Source of the DNA: Pocillopora verrucosa | Taxonomy: Eukaryota > Cnidaria > Anthozoa > Scleractinia > Pocilloporidae | Reading direction: 5' to 3' | Assembly: GCF_036669915.1 (NCBI RefSeq) | Contig: NC_089313.1 | Coordinates: forward strand, 10,330,511-10,394,510 | Length of the DNA stretch: 64,000 bases | In this document: piece by piece, positions 36,347 to 46,011 of the stretch | How positions within the stretch are numbered: position 1 is the first letter of the stretch | Layout: the number at the start of each line of letters is the position of its first letter | The notes under the pieces: generated by a model | The model's database searches: none | The model's input: the letters and a program-made list of their open reading frames with translations, nothing else | Told to the model about the DNA's origin: nothing | Position numbers and translations under genes: made by a program

Positions 36347-39300
36347 TTATGGAGACTTATTACCAATTGTAGGACTATCGTCTTTACTTGCATTAAGTCC
36401 AGTTGAAGTTCCACGATCAACGACTGCATGACCATTATTTGAAGTATCTGTGAAGCAAAAGATGGAAATAAATCGATCTTAGTTGTACTAAGACATCTGA
36501 TTCATCCTCCTTTCTAAAGAGACAAACAATACACACTTAATGTATGGTCCCGAGGGAAACAGTTAGTTTTGCTTTCCTCAGAGTCCTGATGCTTCCCGAG
36601 ACGAGGTTGAGGGAAACATCAGGACTCGAGGGAAAACAAAACTAACTAGTTTCCCGAGGGACCATACATTAATTGGTTTGTTATGTATTTAGACTTTCCC
36701 TTAAACAATCATGAGGCAAAAACATGCTATTGTATTCGGCGTGCGGGCAACAACTGCACTATTGTATCCCGATCGGGTACATTTGAATTTGATCAGTGAC
36801 ACGTGAACAAGAACTCGTTTTGCTGAGAGAAAGTCTAGGTAAATAACAACATGCAAATATTCACTATTTGCCCACGTTATAGTCACTCAGGTTTCCATTG
36901 CGCTAAAAGGATGTAGTGAAGTTAATTTCGGTATGCAAACAAACTGGTCACTTCACATAGGTTTGTTAATGGAGAAATATCACCGATACTGAGATTTGGA
37001 CCGATTTCAATTAAGAGGAAAGCAAAATATTTTTTAATAGGAAGTCGCTGTTGCCTAAAATTGCACTATTACATTTGGTTAATGGAGTCAAAATATTAAT
37101 GTTATGATCGTGGATTATATGAATTATTTTTATGTGGGATAGGACTAAAAGAGAGAAGTAATTTTTTGAGATTTTACCTTTACGAGGACAGCGACAGGCT
37201 TTGCAGATAATTCCACCCCCGTATTTCCAGTATATGACCAAGTCAAATAGGAGAATTAAAACGACAAACTCTCCAACCATAAATAACACAAACTGCTTCC
37301 AATTCGTTGTCTCCACTGAAAAAGGAAGAGATCGAAATCTGTTGTGTTTAAGGAAAATAGGGGTAAGCAATGCCGACGATTGGACTTTTCGAGTACAATT
37401 TAGAAGAAATTGTCCTACAGGCTAAGAAATGAGGAATTTCAATCAGAGGACCCTAGAAAGTAAACCATAGGACCTTCCATACGATTATCTCGTGTGTACC
37501 AACTTGACAGCAACTCGATACAACAACTATGTGCCCACGATCATTTTTCAGTTCATCAATTTCAATCCCAGGTCAATAAGCCGGACTTTTTTTTTCGGAA
37601 AAGTGATCAAAAACAGGTTTACTAGTTCGGCTAAAATTGAATTTAAGATCGATAAATTAACTGACAAAGCGAGTTTTGCATGGCTGCAGTTTAAGGCGTA
37701 AATCCTTGGTCGCATTTCACTAATAATGGTAACATATCTCCTGTTGATACAAACCTCAACCGGTTTTTCATGATACCTCACCCATACCATCAACAGCTTA
37801 ACTATCACTCCAAAGAAAATTAATTAAAAGGCAAAATTTAAAGCAAAAAAAAAAAATAAGAACAAAAATGAAACAAACACAGAAAAATGAGAAAGAAGGC
37901 AGGCTCCGTTTGCCCATTCTAAACGTGCCTGCGCAGATGGTACACCTTTCGTATTAAAAGCCAAGCTTACACATATTATCTTTTTCAGTTTAATACTTAC
38001 CAGTTCTTTTGCCAGGGACACCAGGATTTAAATTTTTCACTATTGTTTTAGGTTCTTCGCACTCACAAGTTGAGGCGTTGAGGACTTTTTTCTCCAACTT
38101 GCAAAATTCCACAACAGACCGAGTACAAACGCAACCACACGCTGTGTAACTCCACTCCTGAGGAACAGTGGACAGGAAGTTAATGGTAGTGGAGGAAAAA
38201 AAGGCGCATCCCCGCTTTTCAGACACACACACTCAATGTTTTTTTGAATGTTCTGATATGAACTCGGAGGTTTTCTCATAAAATAAGAGACCCACCGCGC
38301 ATCAGAAGCACCGGAAATTCAGTTATGATCAGAGTGATATTTGCTGTAAACTCTATGACTCGCTTTATGGAAAGCACCCGTCTGCGAATGATAACTTCCT
38401 GATGACGACTGTACTGTGAAGTGAAACTTAACTGACTGAGACCAGGATGGATAATCCCTCACTGGCTGGGAAATCAAAATCTTCAAAATCAAAATCTTCT
38501 TATTGTCTTCGATCTAATGACGGTCTTTACTTAGAGCCCCCTAAGGGTAAGATGCTGAAGACATTTGGAGATCGGTCTTTTCAGGCAGCAGCACCATACT
38601 TATGGAACAGACTTCCTCATGAAATTAGAATGATTAAGTGTTTGGATAAATTTAAAAAAGCTATTAAAACGTTTCTGTTTAATGAAGCTTTTTGTAATCA
38701 TTAACTCAGATATATTACATTAAAATAATTTATTCTTATGTATTTTTAGCTACCATTACTATTGTAAATTTTTATTTAGATATATAAGGTTTTTAATTTT
38801 TATTCAGTGTAAAGCACTATTGATCTGTACATGTAAATAGGGCTATACAACTAATAAATTATTATTATTATTATTAAATCCTGGGAGCTCAACCTTACAT
38901 GTGTAACGATACAGAAGGGTAAACCCCCGTGGAAGTGATTTGACAGTAGAATGGGGAAGAGAGAAGGACTAGGGGTACCTTTTTGCAAGCTCTTAAAACT
39001 CGCCATAATGCTGTTTACACATCACTGAGATCCATTCTTGTCTCTTTTTCAGCTTTTATAAGAAACAACAACAACAACAAAAGATCGTCAATGTCAGAAA
39101 TTGCACTTACCATGTTGACAGGACAAAATTCTACTGGCCTTGCACAAACACACTTGCACTGGAACTGACTCCAACTATAGAAAAAAATTACTCCAAATTT
39201 TACCGATTCCCATGCTTATAGTATTACATTGGGCAAGGCATAGATTTTGTTTCGGCCCACAAGTAAATCTCTAGGTGAGGGTTTTCAAGAAGGTATCGCG

Positions 39301-41391
39301 TTTGGTGAACATTTAACGTTTCCAGAAGCTTTACGGAATTCATCACAGAACTCCTTTGAATGTATAAGCCTGATAAGAGGCGGATTTTTGGATGTGAAAA
39401 TGTCGAAAATCGGAAAAACTGAGGAAGCTTAGTTCGATAATTACACTATAGCTTTTTATCATCATTATACAATTCTATCTCCGGCTTTAACAGAATATGC
39501 AAACTCGCATGACATAAGTCTTTCCAGAAACCAAAACCCTTACAAAAGCTTTTCAAATCGCTAAGAAACAAGAAAGACTCACATTCGAAGACGATTCATC
39601 CAAAATACTATGGGGAACAAAAATATACGGGAGAATCACACTTGTGAATTTCTAACATGGGTCCAAATATGTAACCGCTGTACTAAATATTCCGTGTCAA
39701 CAAAAATCGAAAGCCTTTCGGGGTTTTCCCAACCATATGGGCAATTTCGTCGGCACTGGCCAGTAAACAAATCCTTGCACGGTTAAGATGAAGTAATACG
39801 CACCTGAATCTCGCAGGGCATCCTACTTGAGGTTCATCCTGGTATTTACATTGACAACTACATGTATCTTCGTCGTAAAGTTCGTTTTCAGAGCAATCTT
39901 TAGCCTTCGCTACGCATGTGCACTCACAACTGGTATGATTTAGAACCGTCAGAACCTTTTGGGTGCTAGTTTGCAAATCAATTACAGTTCCAGTTACATT
40001 GTTCCAGGTTGTGGCGGAGCAGTGGTACGTATTAGGTGAGTTGGTAGAGCAGCCTCCACTACATCGGTAAACACTGACGAAGAAGGGATAGTACTGATGG
40101 CGTGGGGCATCTATAGGAGTCACTACTTTCCTAGCTGCACATTTGATTGGTTTTGTAAAGAATCCTGAAAAATACCAAAGCGATTTTAGTAAACTCAGAA
40201 TTCGTAATCTTTGAATAATGTGTGAAATACTTGCAAATGTTTATATGTTCGAAGTTGCGCGAGGAATCATTGCAAGGATCTTGCAAGTACAGATGTTCAG
40301 TTTCAACTTTCTAAACAGTTTTAGATAAGCCAACGAGCATGCCGATAGTTTTGCATTTTCATTATTTCCCAAACAAGCTCACTGTACCAAGTATGGCTGA
40401 CAGTGGTTTCTGATTCTATCACTAAGGATTTGGTAACTTTTTTTGTATTTTTGTAGTGGGCAGAATTTAAGTTGACATTTGACAAAATCTGTTCTTAATT
40501 TACAACTGTACATAGTTTCTGCTGACAAATATGAGCAAATGTGGATGTGACCAAAATTTCCTTGTGACAACCTCGTGATTTTCCAATCCATAACATGCGG
40601 AATTACATGTTAAGCTTATCACGGACCGTGACGCCCTCGGTTGATATTTTCGACTTTGCCTTCAAATTACAAACCTAATATTAATTTTGAATACAAACGA
40701 TACTGGCTAATCAGTTATTTCAAGCGAAATTCCGTCTCTATAGCGGAGGTGTGAGAAGAACGCGGCTAATTTAAATGTACTGAGTTGCATATTTCAACTG
40801 TTAATGAATAATGACATGTTTCAAGACAGATTATATTTGGAATTACTACTGAGCCGATTTGTGCACGGCAACCAGCGACAAAATAACTTGTTTACTCTGC
40901 GGTAACCCGTTTGGGGTTGTTGTTTCTTTTTATCGTTGAAAGTTTCACATGATGTGAACATAGTTAGCCTCCTTTCAACACAACCAAGTGTTGTTTTCAA
41001 TATACGGGATATTTCAAGATAATATAGTCCACTGAGTTTTTCCGTGACAAAAATATGACAGAGAGGTCTCAGCGCGGTGATTGAAATCAACTTTGTCTTA
41101 GTGAAACAACCATTTTTTTTGATAGCATCGATGATTGACTATCAGGAGGCGTCTAACTACCCACATGAGCAATTAAATAGATGAAGTCGAAGATGAATAA
41201 AGAATGGCGAAGTTTACGACATCAACAAGAGAATAAAATGATCCATAATACTCAAACAAGACTAAGCAATGCTTTCATTGCAGCAGTGCTGTCGCTTTGA
41301 CAATGGCTATCACTCACTTGGATTTACCTTCAACAAAACAACCATTTGCTAGGATTGACAAGAATCCTACAAATGCGCTGAGAATTTTCAT
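36347..41391 (-). CDS. VEGF/PDGF-like gene E, membrane-anchored with acidic TM helix (294 aa)
   Basis: Exons in coding order: 41391-41328, 40164-39804, 39174-39111, 38157-38001, 37315-37178, 36447-36347. Phases are 1, 2, 0, 1, 1. The signal peptide starts MKILSAFVGFLSILANG. The knot domain has C30, then P-F-F-V-S-V-Y-R-C-S-G-G-C (C56, C60) and N-H-T-S-C-E-C-T-C, so all six knot cysteines are kept but the two interchain ones are not. Cys-rich exons start S-W-S-Q-F-Q-C-K-C-V-C and E-W-S-Y-T-A-C-G-C-V-C. The helix at about 224-244 carries E231 and D240 in G-E-F-V-V-L-I-L-L-F-D, matching E227/E236 of gene B. The tail has G-G-G-I-I-C-K-A-C-R-C, then a Ser/Asp-rich end NKSP. A LINE fragment lies in its third intron. 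Confidence 0.85.
36536..36675. repeat. Palindromic MITE-like element
   Basis: Inverted repeat: TTAATGTATGGTCCCGAGGG then AAACAGTTAGTTTTGCTTTC, mirrored by GAAAACAAAACTAACTAGTT-TCCCGAGGGACCATACATTAA. Arms are about 62 bp. It lies in the last intron of gene E. Confidence 0.75.
38447..38879 (+). mobile_element. 5'-truncated non-LTR retrotransposon (LINE) 3' end
   Basis: An ORF at 38447-38704 encodes the C-terminal tail seen after the reverse transcriptase of CR1/L2/Jockey-like LINEs: G-D-R-S-F-Q-A-A-A-P-Y-L-W-N-R-L-P-H-E-I-R, then F-K-K-A-I-K-T-F-L-F. It is followed by about 150 bp of AT-rich 3' UTR and an (ATT)n tail at 38860-38876. The catalytic part is missing. It lies in an intron of gene E, in antisense orientation. 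Confidence 0.8.
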
Positions 41392-42949
41392 CGATTGAAG
41401 AAATCAATGCTTTTCAGTCATCCGAATAAACCTTCTGTAACTGGAACAGTTTTCGCCAAAGGACAGAAATAGTAATACGAGCAGATTCACTCTCTTTAGA
41501 AACTAGACTTTAGCATTCTCTTCCGCACGTGTCGCCCACATCAACTTCAAGTCTTCCGGTGGCAAAAACGTCATCGACAAGAACCTCAGCAATACGTGAA
41601 GCGTAAATATTCCGTCTAAGGTCACTCACAAGTTACTCCTTACTGCACTTCTACATTGTATTATATTACATTCACTAAATATTAATGAACACAAAGAAGA
41701 ACAACGCAAGTAAACAATAAGTAATTAATGGGAAACATTCCACAGTGATTGTGAATAAATTTCCATCTCATATGCCGAAAAACATAGTGTGCGGCTTTTT
41801 CCATGGGAAGAAATATTTCCCTAAAAAGAAGGGTAATTATGACTAACGGTTGGCGCAACTATGAACGTAATATCCGCTCACGTGAATCACTTCTTTTTCC
41901 ATCATATTTCGGGCTGCAAACTTTGCCCCAAGATCTTAACTGCTCTGTACGATTCAATTAGGCAATGTGTGATTTTATATGCTGTAATTCATTTACAAAC
42001 GTATCCAAAGTTACTTACGCTATCGATATTTTCACTCATGAATCTGTATATCGGTCATCTAAGGTTACACATGGGCCGCATGTAATCGGATGCTGCATAT
42101 AAAAAACCGGCATGTGAGGTTCGTTAGATCTCACCGATTGCTGTGTCAGGCACTGAGTACAAAACGTCTGTGGGTACGAAACGACTGCATGGATACGGAA
42201 AACTTGGTATCTATGACACCCAGATATTCATTACAAATTTAAAAATAAAATAAACCTTACGCTTCCCCCTTCCCTTGAAAAAGTGAGGAAAAAAATTATA
42301 TTTCGATTAAACTGACAGTTCGAGATGTTTCAGCAAAGGCTGATAAAGAAAAATTTGTATGGAAATTAAAGAAGAGAATCGTCCTTTACATCATTATATA
42401 GTATCAAAACCTTAGGAAACCGGTTACAATCTTCTCCGAAAGAAAAGTTTCAGACCCAGTATTAACACTGAAAAATCTTAAAATTCCTTTGTAAATAAAT
42501 TAATCTTTAGATATAATATTTTATAAACACGCATCATATCCATATCCGTTAAGATAAGTTATGATGATGCAGATGAAATCTTGATACTCGTTAGACTTTG
42601 ACAGGAAGTCTGCTTCATTCCTTTCAGCTATCATACGAATTGATCTCTGTATTTCTGTAAATTTGAAAAGGGATCAGGGTACCGCGCTATACTGACTGTT
42701 TCATTGACAGAAAATATGTACTAACCAGTTAATCCGTTTGTGACTCCGGACTCTGTGAATCCATTGCTCCATTGCTCTATTATTCCATATTTCCGGCAGT
42801 TTCTGAATATTAATCGTTCATGCGATACCACTTCAATTAGAGGTCATTTCTTTGTCTGTAGGATATTAATTGTTTGTTTTAACCTTGATCAACTTCGTAT
42901 ACCTGTAATCGCAGTTTTACACGCGGTTGTTAACTTAACTACTTGTGCA
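41392..42949. other. Divergent intergenic region between gene E and the XK-related gene
   Basis: About 1.56 kb between two genes transcribed away from each other, so it should contain both promoters. Apart from the TATA-like site at 42097-42107 I see no clear element. ORF sequence upstream of 42950 is open in frame with the XK-related gene but lacks family features. Confidence 0.5.
42097..42107 (+). promoter_or_regulatory. Candidate TATA box upstream of XK-related gene
   Basis: The sequence GCATATAAAAAACC lies about 840 bp upstream of the chosen ATG on the coding strand. If used, the 5' UTR would be long or contain an intron. This is weak evidence from sequence match alone. Confidence 0.25.
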
Positions 42950-44101
42950 ATGGCAGAGGTGCGTTTAAAGTGGTTCCACACATTCTTATTCCTCTTCCAA
43001 GCTATTTTGACAATAGCCGATACCTCTACAGACATCATGACCTGTCTGACTTACAGAGCAAACGACGATCAACAATGGTTTGCAGTGAGTCTCGGCGTCA
43101 CGCTCTTGACGCTTATAGTGCTGTGCATTTGGTCGGTAATTGCGAGCACAAGTCGTACTTGGACAAAAGATGATGCTGATGACGAAACTGGTAACCCCGA
43201 TGTAATATTCCGTTCGACTACGATTAATGTTGCTCTAGCTTGTTTGTGCGTTGGGCCTCCTCTGCATAGCGTTCAGTTGTTTATCTTTTGCGCTTGTCGC
43301 TTCAAAGAGCTTTGGAACTCACCCGATGGTTTGCGGATTGAAAAGGATCGTCTCTACTATCTTTACGTTCACACGCTGAACTTGAAAATGGTGGAAGGCC
43401 TTTTGGAATCCGCCCCGCAACTGATGATACAAGTCTACGTGATGGTGATGCAAAGAGAGGAAGCCAAAATTGAACTGATTCAAATGATTTCGGCACCGGT
43501 TTCCTTTTTGGCTCTCGTATGGATGTCTACTTCAATGGAAGTTCTCCGAGAATTTGAAAAATACAACTTGACATTTCTTCACAATGTTATCATCTTCCTT
43601 GGCAACGCCGGAATGATTGCTGCTCGCACGCTGGCGATTGTCTTTTTTACTCTATATTTCCCATGGCGGTTACCTTACGTAATCGGAGTTCATTGTCTCG
43701 TAATGGTGGCCACTGGATTCTTGCTATGGCGATCAAATCGGAAACAAGATATGTTTGTGTTTATTTTCGCTTATTCCCCATTTTATCTTTTCGTTTACAG
43801 CTCGTACTATTTAAAAAAGCTGCGAGGTACTGCACCGTTTGGTGCTGCACTTCAAACGTTATCAACAATTTTCTGGCACGCTCTTTTCACAGCTGAAAAC
43901 ATTGTTATGATTAGCGTGTGTTTCTTCTTGCACGATGAAAATAAGTGGATAAATACTTCCGCTTTCGCCGCTGTTCTCATTGGTAACATTGGAGGGATTC
44001 TCATTAAGTGGCTCTCTTGGTGCTGTTGCTTTTCCGGGCAACCACAGGGCGATGAATCTATCCGTCGACCCACGACAATCATTTTAAGACCGACTAACTA
44101 A
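42950..44101 (+). CDS. XK-related (XKR) membrane protein, intronless (383 aa)
   Basis: Single-exon ORF. I take the ATG at 42950 (MAEVRLKWFHTFLFLFQ) as the start because it begins at the first XKR-like helix. An upstream in-frame ATG at 42740 would add 70 residues without family features. Diagnostic blocks are the first helix followed by D-T-S-T-D-I, a C-V-G-P-P-L-H-S-V-Q-L segment, and N-L-K-M-V-E-G-L-L-E-S-A-P-Q-L-M-I-Q-V-Y, matching the family's E-x-x-x-E-S-A-P-Q-L-x-L-Q core. Several more hydrophobic helices follow, up to the Cys-rich C-W-C-C-C-F end. XKR proteins are plasma-membrane multipass proteins, and Xkr8, Xkr4 and Xkr9 scramble phosphatidylserine after caspase cleavage. The length fits the Xkr8/Xkr9 class. 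I see no obvious caspase site in the short tail, so apoptotic scrambling is only possible, not shown. Confidence 0.85.
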   Translation: MAEVRLKWFHTFLFLFQAILTIADTSTDIMTCLTYRANDDQQWFAVSLGVTLLTLIVLCIWSVIASTSRTWTKDDADDETGNPDVIFRSTTINVALACLCVGPPLHSVQLFIFCACRFKELWNSPDGLRIEKDRLYYLYVHTLNLKMVEGLLESAPQLMIQVYVMVMQREEAKIELIQMISAPVSFLALVWMSTSMEVLREFEKYNLTFLHNVIIFLGNAGMIAARTLAIVFFTLYFPWRLPYVIGVHCLVMVATGFLLWRSNRKQDMFVFIFAYSPFYLFVYSSYYLKKLRGTAPFGAALQTLSTIFWHALFTAENIVMISVCFFLHDENKWINTSAFAAVLIGNIGGILIKWLSWCCCFSGQPQGDESIRRPTTIILRPTN

Positions 44102-46011
44102 TGTTGTTGAACAAATCAAGAAGGGAATCAAAGCTCTCTTCCATGAGAGGCGTCCGACGCCATTTTGATGTCATGTGCGATGTTGGAATTTATCAGAATG
44201 AAACCAGAATGAGGTGTTTAAAAACATTCTTTATATTTTTCAGCGCCTGATTTTCTCATTTTCTTCAGAGTTTTAACGTTTTGGACTCGAATATTTATCG
44301 CCAAGAACCCAGTATTTGTTAACTGCGTGTGATTTATTGAAAACAGATTACAGCAACGGAAGCGTTCGGCGAAAGATCTGGTCTCAAGGACAGAGAAGAA
44401 AAGCGAGAGCCTGGGAACTAGATTGAACGATTTACTGGTCGTGGTGGATACATGAGTATTTGAACTTCAGATTAATGAATGAAGATGAGGGTGATCATTG
44501 CAGTTATGGACATTTTTTATAAGTAGTACTTAGCACTAATTCACTTAGCATGAGTTTATCACGAGTTCATAAAATGACCGGCTCCCGGTTAAACAAGTCG
44601 TGTCCTGCTCTCTCACTCAGTCAATTAGTAGATGAACGTTCATACGATTTGTACATGAACGTTCATTCTTTTTGTACATGAACGTTCATTTTAGTAAAGT
44701 GTACACGCTTCGAGAATCACTTAGCTCGGTGATGCCTCTCTGTTCCAGTTTTGGTTTAAAAAATCCTAAATAGAAAAGCAATTCCCACGTACTTCTCCGT
44801 GCTCCTTGATTACATATATTAATAGCAGTTTTTTTTGAGTTCACAATTTCCTCTGAGTTCCACCCTTATTACCAAGCATTTTGCCTATTAACCATCTCCT
44901 ATTCAACGTGTGCTCACGGAATAATTGTGAAATTTTTGATGGCAAGTGAAAGCCACGTGTGTTTTTCAGCGTCAAAGAAGTTTAAGTCTGCTGTTTAAAC
45001 AGTGTGCACGAAAACGTCAGCTGTTACGATTATCAAACCGTTCAGTGGAGAGAAAAGTTGCACAAAAATTTGGACGAGATAGATATAAATTATATATATA
45101 TATCATATAACGATATTTTAAATTTTCCTTATATGAAATTAATGATGCTACTCGGAATGAAAAGTGCTGCTGCAAAAGCTCGCTGAGAATCCTGGGCCAG
45201 CGGTGCTACAATGAGTCGGGAGTGCAATCAAACTGCAAACCACTAATCTTTTCATAAGCTAATGAGAGGTATCAAACGAAAACAATTATAAAAACTAAGC
45301 CAAATAATCAGTAAGAAGAATGAAAATAGCATTACATCCTGCAAATTTTATTTACAAGCCCAGTATCTTTTACAAATTCCACTGAAATTCGAAAAAAGCC
45401 CGTAAATGTCAAGTTACTTCAAATCAGACTCTCTGTATTCTATGTTCTTGCTATATTGTAAATAGCAACTTCGTCAGTCTTGATAATAACATAAATAATC
45501 CATCCACATTATCACTATATTCATGGTATTGCATTTGATCAAAACATGCACACACATATGAAGACCCTACAGTTTATCAGAGACTTAGAACAAATCAAAT
45601 ATCATCCAGCATCGAAAACAAGCTTAAGTTGAATTTTCAGAAAATACCTTTAAAAATGATTTTTGAAATTATGCAAAACTTAAGCTTAAAAAGTGGCTGG
45701 ATGAATAAATATTTAATGGATATTTTCCCTGGCTAGACCGCCACACTTATGAGATGAATAATGATATTTTATGTACGATTATACTTTTGTAATAGTTCAT
45801 TATTAACAGGATGATAAATTGCCGTGTTGTTACGAAAAGAAAGCTGATTCTTCTCGTAGTTCCCATACATAACCGCAAAGGCTGTGTAAATACACGCTAA
45901 GTTTTTCGATGCGTCATAGCTACAGCCCATAATTAGTCCAGCCTCATCAAAGTTAGAAAAGTAAAGAAATGCTGTTTCAATTTCAACACGAATTCAATTA
46001 GCACTGAATTT
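44102..46011. other. Convergent intergenic region between XKR and polycystin genes
   Basis: About 1.9 kb holding both 3' UTRs. It contains the 23-bp palindrome repeats at 44632-44689, a short (TA)n run near 45091-45105 and an imperfect inverted repeat at about 45601-45705 (CATCCAGC and AAGCTTAAGTT, mirrored). No gene is supported. Confidence 0.5.
44632..44689. repeat. Three 23-bp-spaced copies of the palindrome ATGAACGTTCAT
   Basis: Perfect 12-bp palindromes at 44632-44643, 44655-44666 and 44678-44689, exactly 23 bp apart, with TTTGTAC before the second and third copies. GAACGTTC contains the inverted GAA/TTC pairs of heat-shock elements, but a regulatory role is only inference. Confidence 0.8.

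Noticed and set aside
42740..42949. The 70-residue N-terminal extension of the XK-related protein
   Set aside because: Has no family features; the ATG at 42950 begins exactly at the first XKR-like helix.
45601..45705. A microRNA hairpin from the inverted CATCCAGC...AAGCTTAAGTT sequence
   Set aside because: Pairing is interrupted and the loop is large; it looks more like a decayed palindromic repeat.
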